A DNA stretch of 64,000 nucleotides from Zygnema cylindricum (GCA_037447655.1 JBBHKE010002250.1:9919-73918); one strand, 5' to 3'. Shown: positions 24,464-35,223, counted from the stretch's first letter. The notes: a model not told the origin generated them from the letters alone. Program-made: numbers and translations.

Positions 24464-25559
24464 CTAACAGTTTGTGTTAGTTAGGTAGCAATCCTTGTTA
24501 GCGAAAACAGTCTGTATAAGTAAGGTTACAATTCATGTGAGCGCTGACAGTTTGTGTAAGTTAGGTAACAATTCCTGTTTGCGCTAACAGTTTGTGTAAT
24601 TTGGATAACAATTCCTGTTAGCGCTAATAGTTTGCTTAAGTTAGGTGACAATTCCTGTTAGCGTTACTGTTTTTGTAATTTAGGTAACAATACTTGTTAA
24701 AACTAACAGTTTGTAGAAGTTAGGTAACAATTACTGTTAGTGCTAACAATTTGTGTAAGTTAGGTAACAATTCGTGTTAGCGCTAAGAGTTTGTGTTCCA
24801 ATTCTGTGTCCTCCATCCGGACCAAAAATTGAGGAAGCCTCTAGGTAGTTTTTGACTTACCCACTTTCAACAAGAGCAACTGCCACCCTAGCAAATAAAC
24901 AGATAACCTGACTGCACCCTTGTGCAGTGTGGACTCCGTTGAGTCCACAGCAAAAAGATTCATTGAAAACGCCTAAGTAGGCGATTAATTATGGAGTGGC
25001 AAAGATGCCAATATTTATACAAGCTTGTATGGAGAGAGGCGGCTACCACCTCAATCCACTAGGTCCTTAACCCTCTCACAACCCATATCTACTGTTGTAC
25101 GGAACCAATCAGAAGACTGTATAGTACTGAAAGGTACTACAGCCGATCTACTTTCTGTACGGTCTGTGTACGACAAGGCCATGGAGTGGACGCATGTCTC
25201 CTCCGGACTTGTCCTTACGCTCCCTGCGATTCCAACTTCTTAATGATATATTGCCACGTGTCGCCAAGTCATGTTACATCCGAAAACAGCCAAAGCGCTC
25301 ATTCCGGGATCTCGGCGATGATGTGAGCCGTCGGATCTAAATCGGCTTTAATTCCTAGCCGTTCAAAACAAATATCCGGTACATTTGTTTCATACGCATT
25401 TAATTCCCCAACTGGTTTATATGTATCCTATTTGTAATTCCGTTAATTGGATTAGTCGTCTATATATTGTTAAAATAGTTGTCGAACCCTATGTATCCTA
25501 ACGGACTACTACGACAGATAAGTAAGGGTTGACGGCTATGCCTCGCCCTACCTGTCGGA

Positions 25560-25613
25560 GGTTCGAGTCCTGCCGGACTCAACCTTTTTGGTTGAGAGTG
25601 ACTTAGGTCACTC
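25560..25613 (+). other. B-box-like sequence followed by two perfect hairpins in the LTR
   Basis: GGTTCGAGTCC at 25560-25570 fits the Pol III B-box/tRNA T-arm consensus, with a 4-of-5-bp T-stem around it. It is followed by CTCAACCtttttGGTTGAG (25578-25596), which contains a T5 run, and by GAGTGACttagGTCACTC (25596-25613). It runs antisense to the element. The same B-box occurs at 29907-29917, 50467-50477 (minus) and 60571-60581. No A-box or whole tRNA cloverleaf is seen, so this is not a tRNA gene. Confidence 0.6.
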
Positions 25614-25636
25614 TTAAGCCCTGCCTATGGAGCTAA

Positions 25637-25722
25637 GGCAGCCATGGCTCCACCGCCCTCTCTCTCCTTCAGTGACTGTAACAAGTATGGGGGCTAAAGA
25701 GAGAAGGTGGAGGCAGGCTGCC
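25637..25722. other. 86-bp conserved imperfect inverted repeat in the LTR
   Basis: The arms start GGCAGCC(ATGG)CTCCACC and end (GGTGG)AGGCAGGCTGCC, enclosing a conserved centre CAGTGACTGTAACAAGTATG. The same structure with the same overall span occurs at 29984-30069, 50319-50404, 51648-51733, 56995-57080 and 60647-60732, in LTRs that are otherwise well diverged. It lies about 70-160 nt from the LTR start in element orientation, inside U3. Confidence 0.75.
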
Positions 25723-25794
25723 TCTGCTTTTCTTTTCATTTTTAATTTAATTAAGACCTAGAAAATACCCCCCCTAAATCTAGTGATTTCAACA

Positions 25795-25807
25795 CTCCCC
25801 TTATTTT
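25795..25807 (-). promoter_or_regulatory. RLC-2 polypurine tract
   Basis: On the minus strand AAAATAAGGGGAG directly precedes the TGTTGAAAT start of the 3' LTR. The RNase H reading frame stops just upstream. Confidence 0.85.
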
Positions 25808-27471
25808 CTAGTCTAATTCTAATTTCTCTTTTAATCCACATTTTTCTCTACGATACTTTAGCTTGGGAGATGGCACATGCTTTGTCATCATATCAGCCAC
25901 CATTTCCCCATCACTCCTATACACCAAATTCACAATTTTATTCTCCATTTTTTCTCTCACAAAGCTTAATCTTGTATCCATATGCTTAGCTTTGAAATGA
26001 TGTTTTGGATTGGCTGCAATTGCAATTGCAACTTGATTATCACAAAACACTTTATGCACTCCCTTCTTTATGTACCCCAATTCTTGCAACAAAGACTTCA
26101 CCCACATCAGCTCTTTCACAGCAGAACAAGAGGCCATGTTCTCAGCCTCCATAGTGGACTGAGCAACAACCTTTTGTTGCTTGCTGCTCCAACAGGAAGC
26201 ACCTTCCCCCACATACAATACATACCCAGAAGTGCATCTTCTCATAGGTGCATCCCCATAACTGGCATCACTCCAAGTAGTCATGTCAGAGTGCTCCCCT
26301 CCCAAATGCAACCATAGATCCCTAGTTCCCACCAGGTATCTCATTACTCTCTTGGCTGCCTCCCAGTCACTCTTTCTAGGATCATTAAGACTCCTACTGA
26401 GGACTCCAACTGCTGCAGCTATGTCAGGCCTGGTACAATTCATAAAGTAAATCAAACTTCCTACAACCAGTCTGTAAGGAATAGACTTCATAAACTGCCT
26501 CTCGTCTAGACTCATTTGATCACCTATTATTATTACTCCTTCTTCTACACTTCCATCACTTACTTTCTTTAAGTCCATGGGAGTGGTACAACTGTTTGCA
26601 TTCTCCATCTTAAATTTCTCTAGCATATTTCCTATAGCCTATTTCTGAGTAAGTCTAATTATCCTCTTCCCCCTACCTCTTTCCATTTGAATACCCAGAA
26701 TATATTTAGCCTCCCCTAAATCCTTCATGTCAAATCTTCTTCCCAGCTCTTCCTTCAGCCTATTTATCTTCTCCATAGACTTACTCAATACCAGCAAATC
26801 ATCCACATAAATTGCAATAAAAATCACACCATTCTCATCCTGAAGCATATAAATAGAATGGTCAGAACAAATTCGAATATACCCCAGACTGGTAAGGAAC
26901 TCATCTAGTTTCTTATTCCAATGTCTGGGGGCCTGCTTTAGTCTATATAAGGACTTTATAAGTTTGCAGACTTTGCTTTCCTCCCCTTCCTCTGCAAAAC
27001 CTTCTGGTTGCTGCATGAAGATCTGTTCCTCCAGTTCGCCGTTTAGGAAGGCGGTCTTAATATCCATCTAATGTATCTTCATGTCTTCCGTTGCTGCTAG
27101 ACTAAAGAGAATCTTTGCAGATGGGAATCGAACTACCGGAGGCGAGGTGTCCTCATAATCTATCCCCTCTTTTTGGGCGAAACCTTTTGCCACTAACTGA
27201 GCCTTAAATCTCTCAATAGGTTATCTAGATTCAATTTAACTTTAAATACCCATTTACACCCAATGGGCTTTCTATCTGGAGGAGAGTCCACCATCTCCCA
27301 AGTATTTGCCTCCATGATTGAGGCCATCTCATCATTTATGGCTCTGACCCACCTTTCTTTTCTCCGGACTCTCCATTGCCTCCCAGTATGACTGAGGCTC
27401 ATCTGGATGGGAAAGCTTTGTTTTCTTAGTGTATTTGAAGGGATCAAAGGACTTCCATTCATCCATAACAA
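25808..27471 (-). pseudogene. RLC-2 pol, reverse transcriptase and RNase H part
   Basis: From the 5' side the region encodes the RT entry segment (DEMASIMEANTW, GCKWVFK) at 27471-27193. A frameshift near 27230 follows, then MDIKTAFLNG, LKQAPR and the catalytic YVDD (27067-26639). The RNase H domain (26626-25808) has TWSDASYG, STMEAE and CDNQ acidic motifs and the KHMDTR-like C-terminus. Beyond the frameshift, two nonsense codons break it: TAG before MDIKTAF (27064-27069), replacing Gln, and TAG at 26639-26641, replacing Glu. All catalytic motifs are still readable, so inactivation is by few lesions. Confidence 0.9.
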
Positions 27472-27535
27472 CTAGATGTTTTACCACAATGATATCTTGT
27501 TTAGCTAAGTCATAGACTCTATATCCCTTGACATC

Positions 27536-29163
27536 CTAATCATATCCCACAAAATATCCCGGTTTCCTTTCAGCATCTAGTTTCCAATTTTTCTTATTTG
27601 TGTCAAGGCTGTAAACTTGACTACCGAATACTTTTAAGTGAGAGACATTCGGTTTCTTTCCAACCCACCTCTCATAAAGGGTCATTCCTTTAACAGTTGT
27701 GGTGAGGACTCTATTCTTAATGTAGTTAGCACAGGTCATGGCCTCTGCCCAAAATCTTCTTCCTATTTTCTTATCTGCCAACATGCTGCAGATACTATCT
27801 CTCAAAGTCCGGTTTAATCTCTCAGCTATCCTATTCTGTTCTAGATTATTCGGTACAATTTTCTGATGCTGAACTCCCTGATCTCTCAAATAATCCTCAA
27901 ACTGGTTAGAATTGTACTCTCCCCCATTATCACTCCATATTCTCTTAATGGGGGTTCCGTGCAACTTCTCACTCCAGGCTTTGTATTTCTTAAAGTATTT
28001 TGGTGTTTCAGACTTTGTTTTCAAGAAGTAGACTCTAGAATATCTGGACCAATCATCGGTAATTGTCAACATATACCTCTTTCCCCCAATAGAAGGCACT
28101 CTTGCTAGTCCCCAGATATCTGTGTGGACCAGATCTAGTACTTTCTCACCTCTATATGTGGCAGTTTTGGGAAAGGGAAGTCTGTGAGCCTTACCTTGGG
28201 CACAGTCACTACAGTCATCCATCATCTCATTATCCCCAATCTTAATGCCTTCTACTACACCCAGCTTCTTCATTTCCCTGAGTCGATCAAAATGCACATA
28301 TCCCAAACGCTTATGGCAGATCATCAAGGTTGGAACACCAACATAGTAAGCACTCTTCTTTTCATTTCTCTGGTTAAGCCTAAACATTCCTTGGCTACCC
28401 TTATCTGCTGTGAAGTAGACTTCATCTCCATACTTAGCTGTAAAGACTCCCTTTCTAGTGAAGGTATCAAAATCCTTGTCATCTAATAAAAAAGTAGACA
28501 TAAGATTCTTACTCAACTGAGGAATGCAGAGCACATCTAAGAAGGTGAGAATAGAAGTCTTACCCTCAACTAAGACTTTCAGATCTACCGATCCCAATAG
28601 ATCTATGGTAACTACTCTCCCATCCCCATACACTATTTCCACAATAGGGATCTTTCTCAGCTTAGTGAAGAGGTGCCTATCACAACACATATGCATAGAT
28701 GCACCTGAGTCGATGATCCATCCCTCCTTTGGTGCTTCCCGAATGGCTCCAAAGGCACACTTCTGTTTCCAAGGAATCTCTTTCTCCTCTAGATTCTCGT
28801 CTAGAAGAAGCTCCCCATCCTCTTCCTCGGAGGACTTGTCCTCCTCAGTCTTCACACCCAGCGATCCTGGTGCCATGGCAATAGGAGTGAGAGGTGTCTC
28901 TTTTCCTTTCCCTTTTTCGGACACACTGCTGCTCGTATCATCTGTCTCCTCCGTTGGAGCAGATCCTGCTGTAGAAAACCTCACTCCTCCAAAACCTGGT
29001 GGAGGTCTTTGAGTTGGACGTTTCACTTGTCCACTAACAATACCCCAGTATCGTTTCTCACATAATGCCTCGTCATAATAACTTCCCAGTAAATGAACCC
29101 AGATCCGTTGAATATGGGCACCATAAAGGGTGGGCCTATAACCTGCAATTTTGTGTCCTCCAT
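27536..29163 (-). pseudogene. RLC-2 gag remnant, protease and integrase
   Basis: The gag ATG at 29163 lies in the LTR and begins MEDTKLQVIGPP. A 1-bp deletion near 29070 shifts the frame. The main open frame then continues from the LCEKRYWG region through a Pro/Ser/Glu-rich stretch directly into the protease-flanking acid stretch. The UBN2 core and zinc knuckle present in RLC-5 (about 200 codons) are absent, removed without breaking the frame. Protease DSGAS is followed by the GAG-pre-integrase zinc site (HKRLGYVH, CSDC) and an integrase with D, D and E spaced 62 and 35 residues apart. The frame ends at TAG 27536-27538 in the GYDEDVKGYRV motif, where RLC-5 has Glu. Confidence 0.9.
29129..29143 (-). 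promoter_or_regulatory. RLC-2 primer-binding site (half-tRNA-iMet type)
   Basis: The minus strand reads GGTTATAGGCCCACC directly after the LTR end TTGCA. This is one mismatch in 15 from the complement of the plant initiator tRNA-Met anticodon arm. It encodes gag Q-V-I-G-P-P. Confidence 0.82.
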
Positions 29164-30141
29164 CTGGACCGAAAATTGAGGAAGCCTCTAGGTAGTTTTT
29201 TACTAAACCACTTTCAACGAGAGAAACTGCCACCCTAGCAAATAAATAGATAATCAGAATGCATCCCTATGCAGTCTAGACTCCCCTGAGTCCACAGCAA
29301 AAAGAATCACTGACAAAGCCTAACCAGGCGATTAATTATGGAGTGGCAAAGATGCCAATATTTATACAAGCTTCTAGGGAGAGAGGAGGCTACCTCCTCA
29401 ATCCACTAAGTCCTAAACCCTCTCACAACCCCTATCTACTGAAGTACAAAACGAATCAGAAGACTGTATAGTACAAAAAGGTACTACAGCCGATGTACTT
29501 TCTATACGGCCTGTGTACGACAAGGCCATGAAGTGGACGCCTGTCTCTTCCAGACTTGTCCTTACACTCCCCGGGATTCCAGCTTCCTAATGATATATTG
29601 CCACGTGTCGCCAGGTCATGTTACATCCGAAAACCGCCAAAGCGCTCATTCCGAGATCTCGGCGATGATGTGAGCCGTCGGATCCAAATCGGCTTTAATT
29701 CCCAGCCGTTCAAAACAAATGTCCGGTACATTTGTTTCATGCGCACTTAATTCCCCAACTGGTTTATATGTACCATATTTGTAATTCCGTTAATCGGATT
29801 AGTCGTCTATCTATTGTTTAAATAGCTGTCAAACCCTATGTATCCTAACCGACTACTACGATAGATTGCTAAGGGTTGACGGCTAGGCCTCGCCCTACCG
29901 GTCGGAGGTTCGAGTCCTGCCGGACTCAACCTTTTTGGTTGAGAGTGACTTAGGTCACTCTTAAGCCCTGCCTATGGAGCTAAGGCAGCCATGGCTCCAC
30001 CGCCCTCTCTCTCTTTTAGTGACTGCAACAAGTATGGGGGCTAGAGAGAAAAGGTGGAGGCAAGCTACCTCTGCTTCTCTTTTCTTGTTTAATTTAATTA
30101 AGACCTAGAATATACCTCCCTTAAATCTAGTGATTTTAACA
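29144..30141 (-). repeat. RLC-2 5' LTR (998 bp)
   Basis: It starts TGTTAAAATCACTAG and ends ACAAAATTGCA on the minus strand, the same length as its partner. It contains a G-box CACGTG (29602-29607), a minus-strand TATAAATA (29359-29366), the B-box-like GGTTCGAGTCC (29907-29917), two hairpins after it, and the inverted repeat 29984-30069. The TATA box would place the transcript start about 200 nt before the LTR end. The gag ATG at 29163 would then be the first part of the coding sequence, still within the LTR. Confidence 0.93.
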
Positions 30142-32755
30142 TGTTTAAATAAGGTAACAATTCTTGTTAGCGCTAACTGTGTGTCTAAGTAAGGTTACAA
30201 TTCCTATTAGCGCTAATAGTTTGTGTAAGTAAGGTAACAATTCCTCTAAGGGCTAACAATTTGTGTAATTTAGATAACAATTCTTGTTAGCGCTATCAGT
30301 TTGTGTAAGTTAGGTTAATTGTTTGTGTAATTTAGATAACAATTCCTGTTAGCGCTAACATTTTGTGTAAGTTTGGTAACAATTCTTATTAGCACTAACA
30401 GTTTGTGTAATTTAGATAACAATTCTTGTTAGCGATAACAATTCTTGTTAGCGCTTATAGTTTGTGTAAGTTATTTAACAATTCTTGTTAGCGTTACAGT
30501 TTATGTAAATTAGGTAACAATTTTTGTTAACGCTAACAGTTTGTGTAAGTTAGGTAACAATAACTTTTAGCAATAACAGTTTGTGTAGGTAAGGTAACAA
30601 TTCCTGTTAGGGCTAATAGTTTGTGTAATATAGATAACAATTCTTGTTTGCGCTATCTGTTTGTGTAAGTTAGGTAACAATTCATGTTAACGCTAACAAT
30701 TTGTGTAAGTTAGGTAACAATTATTGTTAGCGCTAACAGTTAGTGTAAGCTAGGTAACAAATTTTGTTAGCGCTAATAGTTAAAGTAAGTTAGGTAACAA
30801 TTCTTGTTAGCGCTAACGGTTTGTGTAAGTTAGGTTACTATTCCTGTTAGGGCAAACAATTTGTGTAATTTAGATAACAATTCTTGTAAGCGATAACAAT
30901 TCTTGTTAGTGCTAATAGTTTGTGTAAGTTAAGAAACAATTCCTGTTAGCATTACAATTTATGAAATTTAGATAACAATTCTTGTTAGCGATAACAGTTT
31001 GTGTAAGTTAGATAACAATTCCTGTTAGCGTTACAGTTTGTGTAAGTTAGGTAACAATTCATGTTAGCGCTAGTTTGTGTAAATTGGGTAACAATTCCTA
31101 TTAGCGCTAACAGTTTGTGGAAGTTAGGTAACAATTCTTGTTAGCGCAAACAGTTTGTGTAAGTAAAGTAACAATTCTTGTTAGCGCGAACAGTTGGTGT
31201 AAGTTAGGTAACAATTCCTCTTAGCGCTAGCAGTTTGTGTAATTTAGATAACAATTCATGTTAAGTAAGGTTAATAGTTTGTGTAATTTAGATAACAATT
31301 CATGTAAACGCTAACAGTTTGTGTAGTTTAGATAACAAATCCAATTAGCAATAACAATTCTTGTTAACGCTAATAGTTTTTGTGTAAGTTAGGTAACAAT
31401 TCTTGTTAGCGTTACAGTTTATGTAATTTAGGTAACAATTCCTGTTAGGGCTAACAATTTGTGTAATTTAGATAACAATTCTTCATAGCGCTAACATTTT
31501 CTGTAAATTAGGTAACAATTCCTATTAGCAATAAACAATTTGTGTAAGTAAGGTAACAATTCCTGTTAGCGCTAATAGTTTGTGTAATTTTGAAAACAAT
31601 TCCTGTTAGCGCAAACAGTTTGTGAAGTTTAGATAACAAATCTTGTTAGCAATAACAATTCTTGTTAACGCTAATAGTTCTTGTGTAAGTTAGGTAACAA
31701 TTGTTGTTAGCGTTACAGTTTATGTAATTTAGGTAACAATTCCTGTTAGGGCTACCAATTTAAGTAATTTAGATAACAATTCTTCTTAGCGCTAACATTT
31801 TCTATAAGTTAGGTAACAATTCCTGTTAGCGATAATAGTTTGTGTAATTTAGATAACAATTCTTGTTAGCGCTAACAGTTTGTGTAAGTAAGGTGACAAT
31901 TCTTGTTAGCCCTAATAGTTTGTGTAATTTTGAAAACAATTATTGTTAAAGCAAACAGTTTGTATAGTTTAGATAACAACGCCTGTTAGCGATAACAATT
32001 TTTGTTAACGCTAATAGTTTGTATAAATTAGGTAACAATTCCTGTCAGCGTTTCAGTTTATGTAATTAAGGTAACAATTTTTGTTAGCGCTAAAAGTTTG
32101 TATAAGTTAGGTAACAATTCTTGCTAGCGCTAACAGTTTGTGTAAATTGGGTAACAATTCCTATTAGCACTAACAGTTTGTGTAAGTTAGGTAACAATTC
32201 CTGTTAGCAATAACAGTTTGTGTAAGTAAAGTAACGATTCTTGTTAGTACTAATAGTTTGTGTAATTTAGATAACAATTCATGTTAGCGATTCTTCTTTG
32301 TGTTAGGTAACAATTCTTGTTAGCGCTAACAGTTTTTGTAAGTTAGGTAACAATGTTTATAAACGCTAACAGTTTGTGTAAGTTAGGTGACAATTTTTTT
32401 TAGCTCTAACAGTTTGTGTAAGTTAGGTAACAATTCATGTTAGCGCTAACAGTATGTGTAATTTAGATAACAATTCTTGTTAGCGCTAACAGTTTGTGTA
32501 AGTTAGGTAACAATTCCTGTTAGCGCTAATAGTTTGTGTAAGTAAGGTAACAATTCTTGTTAGCGTTAACAGTTTGTGTAAGTAAGGTTAATAGTTTGTG
32601 TAATTTAGATAACAATTCATGTAAACGCTAACAGTTTTTGTAGTTTAGATAACAAATCCTGTTAGCAATAACAATTCTTGTTAACGCTAATAGTTTTTGT
32701 GTAAGTTAGGTAACAATTCTTGTTAGCGTTACAGTTTATGAAATTTAGGTAAGAA
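30142..32755. repeat. 40-bp satellite array, block S3
   Basis: Satellite between RLC-2 and RLC-3, with the same monomer classes as the other blocks. A segment at 31263-31443 recurs at 32580-32755 (offset 1317). A smaller echo at offset about 301 (31331 and 31632) carries the rare AGATAACAAATC and the 42-bp unit with AGTTTTTGTGTAAG. No gene is seen. Confidence 0.96.
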
Positions 32756-33516
32756 CCTATGGCTTCCTTTTTAGTTAACAGTATTTGTCTCTTTTTTCTA
32801 TCTCTCTCTACTTGTATCCCTAATATATATTTGGCTTCACCAAGATCCATCATCTCAATTCTGGAGTTTAAGGCCCTCTTAATACGATTTATTTCATCCA
32901 TAGATTTGCTGATAAGCAGCAGATCATCTACATATACACCAATATAAAGTATCCCATCATTTCCTTGTAGAAAATACACAGAATGATCTGAACTTAATCT
33001 TTTAAAGCCTAGTCCACTTAGGAACTCATCCAACTTCAAGTTCCATTGTCTAGGGGCTTGTTTCAGCCTATATAAAGATTTCAGCAGTTTACAGACTAGT
33101 CTTTCCTTTCCTGTCTCTTCATACATTTATGGTTGCTTCATATAGATAGTTTCTACAAGCTCTCCATGAAGAAAAGCTGTCTTAACATCCATTTGATGAA
33201 CTTCCATATTTTCAATTGCAGCTACACTTAACACAATTCTGACAGTTGGAAACCTTACCACCGGAGAGAAGGTTTCCTCGAAATCAATGCCCCTCCTTCT
33301 CATTGTAGCTCTTTGCCACAAGTCTGGCTTTGTATCTTTCGATTGTTCCATCCGGATTTAACTTAACCTTGAACACCCAATTGCTGCCAATAGCTTTCCG
33401 GTCTGGAGGAAGATCAACTAACTCCCACGTTTGAGCCTCCATTATCGATTTCATCTCGTCATTTGCTGCCTCAATCCAGTGAGTTCTTTCAGTTGATGAG
33501 AAGGCCTCCCGGATGG
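32756..33516 (-). pseudogene. RLC-3 reverse transcriptase (broken)
   Basis: Recognisable pieces in order are the RT entry segment (HWIEAANDEMKSIMEAQTWE near 33490-33420), [16 protein letters not shown] and [11 protein letters not shown] (33351-33127), and LVCKLLKSLY, LKQAPRQWN and the catalytic YVDD (33126 onward). Two frame breaks separate the pieces. The last element-derived codons are KKEAIG. The open frame then runs on into translated satellite, which is meaningless. Confidence 0.88.
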
Positions 33517-33724
33517 TTAGAGGTTCTTTCGTTGTTGAAGAAAAAACAAAATAGGAACCAGATTGCAGACGGCTGCTAGATCTCCTTCCCCCCGGAAATT
33601 CTGAGGCGGAGACCGATGGCTCTCGTGCGTTCCTTGTCTGTCTTGTAATCTACCGTGGTTGCTCCTAGAGCCTCTCAGCCTGGTCATGTTGAGGATGTAC
33701 ATGATCTTGTTGATTAGAAGAAAC

Positions 33725-35223
33725 TTACTCTGGAATAGGTTGCTGAACCACTGGAAAGTAAGTGGTTTTGAGAGTATCAAAAATGACATATTCCTGAGAT
33801 TTCATTTCAGCTTGTTTGTCAATCATTTGAAATAGATCTGCTGAGTCTCCTTCATCTTTTACAATATCATTTCTGGACACAACAATCTTGTGTTTTTCTA
33901 TAACATATACCCTATACCCTTTTGAATATTCATCATAACCCAAGAGGATTCACGGTAACCCCTTTGGCTCCATTTTCCACTTAGACTGAGAAGTATTTAA
34001 GATAAAGCATTTACTCCCAAACACTTTAAAATGACCGACCTCGGGTTTCCTACCTGTCCAAATTTCAAAAGGTGTCGTGCTAACTGATCTGGACCCAAGT
34101 CTATTTTTGATATACACTGCACAGTTTAGGGCTTCAGCCCAGAATTTCATATTTATATTTTTACCAGCAAGCATTGATATAGCACACTTTGTAACTGTCT
34201 TATTTAACCTCTCTGAAACACATTTTGTTGAGGTGTGTAAGGAACAGTCAGCTGACGACTGATGCCTTCATCCAAAAAAAAACTGTTGAAAATCATTTGA
34301 CATATACTCACCTCCATTATCCGATCTGAGTTCCAAAATTGAAGTATTATGTAGCTTTTCCGCCCAAGTTTTGTAGTGTTTGAAGTGTGAAAAAACCTCA
34401 CTTTTCTCTTTCATGAAATACACCTTAGTATATCTGGAAAAATCATCAGTAAAAGTCACCATAAAGCGGACCCCCCCAGCAGATGGTATCTAAGCTAGGC
34501 CCAACACATCAGAATGAACGAGCTGTAAGACGTTCATTGATCTGTGCTCTAATTCCTGTGGAAAAGGCAATTTGTGAATTTTTCCCAAAGAGCAGCCATC
34601 ACATGTTTTAACTGGCTGATCTTTTAAAGTAACACCTTTTATTTTGCCAGATTTCACCATTTTGATCAAGCTGTCAAAATTAACATGACCTAGCCTTTTA
34701 TGCCATAATTTATTCTCAGATATTACACTTGAGAAGAGAACATTACTTTCCTTAGAATCTGCCATGTCCATACGATACATTTTGCTTTTGTCTCTAGTTC
34801 CTATGACTACTATTTTTCCTAGCTTGCTTACAACCTGTCTACCCCCCTTAAAGGATACTTCAAATCCTTTGCTTTCAACTAAAGACGTAGAAAACAGATT
34901 CTTTTTAAAGTCTGGAACATACAAGACATTGTGTAAAGTTTTTTTAACGACTTTCCTTCTATATCTACCAGCAATGAAACATCACCTTGAGCAGAAGTCT
35001 GGACACTCATGCCACAGGCATAGTAAATATTCCTAGCAGGTGTACTTTGGAGAGTAGTAAAAAGGTCCTTGTTCCAACACATGTGAGCCGAGGCTCCCGT
35101 GTCTATAATCCACCCAGCGTTTTTTGACCCTTTCATCCCCGCTGCCATTGCAAATAACTCCGATGTATCTTGTTCATCGAGACCAGAGGATTCATCTTCC
35201 TCAGTTATAGATGAAAAAAACAA
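33725..35223 (-). pseudogene. RLC-3 protease and integrase (broken)
   Basis: The protease segment (35223-34879) contains WIIDTGASAHMCWN. After a frameshift, 34924-34490 carries VPDFKKNLFST, the zinc site HKRLGHVN/CDGC and the first integrase Asp (VHSDV). Following a stop, 34462-34268 holds FTDDFSRYTKVYF and the second Asp (SDNGGEY). TVPYTPQQN follows in another frame, with the catalytic Glu region lost to a frameshift. 34174-33950 holds NMKFWAEAL and WTGRKPEVGHFKVFG. The segment 33943-33725 continues GYDEYSKGYRVY. At least four lesions are seen. Confidence 0.88.

Larger units (their letters stand above)
5395..24796. repeat. 40-bp satellite array, block S2 (largest)
   Basis: About 19.4 kb of uninterrupted satellite. 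Full 40-bp monomers of both versions are mixed with 39-bp units (GCGTTACAGTTTATGTAATT) and 19-bp short units (GCGATAACAATTCTT). The order 40-19-40-39 recurs many times. Several internal segmental duplications are listed separately. No gene, RNA gene or foreign insertion is seen. The last five bases (TGTGT) are the target-site duplication of RLC-2. Confidence 0.97.
24797..25794 (-). repeat. RLC-2 3' LTR (998 bp)
   Basis: On the minus strand it begins TGTTGAAATCACTAG after the polypurine tract and ends in the GGAGGACACAGAATTG region. It carries a G-box CACGTG (25255-25260), a CCAAT motif (ACCAATCAGA near 25106), and a minus-strand TATAAATA (25012-25019). It also has a B-box-like GGTTCGAGTCC on the plus strand (25560-25570), two hairpins (25578-25613) and an 86-bp inverted repeat (25637-25722). 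Like its partner it includes the gag start codon region. Confidence 0.93.
24797..30141 (-). mobile_element. RLC-2: complete-ended copia element, lineage II, with a gag deletion
   Basis: A 5345-bp element on the minus strand with two LTRs of 998 bp each. It is flanked by TGTGT (24792-24796) and TGTTT (30142-30146), a 5-bp target-site duplication with one mismatch, and satellite sequence continues in register on the right side. Internal order on the minus strand is PBS, remnant gag, protease, integrase, reverse transcriptase, RNase H, polypurine tract. Most of gag is missing. The LTRs differ at many positions, by eye more than one in ten in the first 200 bp, so the insertion is old. Confidence 0.95.

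Noticed and set aside
5395-24796. CRISPR-like array
   Set aside because: Repeats are directly adjacent, with no unique spacers and a 40-bp period. This is a satellite in a eukaryotic context.
5395-24796. Telomeric repeats (TTAGG or TTAGGG occur in many monomers)
   Set aside because: They occur once per 40-bp monomer as part of AAGTTAGGTAAC, never as runs of the short telomere unit.
25520-25600. A tRNA gene in the LTR
   Set aside because: Only a T-arm/B-box-like part is present. No acceptor partner strand, D-arm or anticodon arm can be folded upstream.
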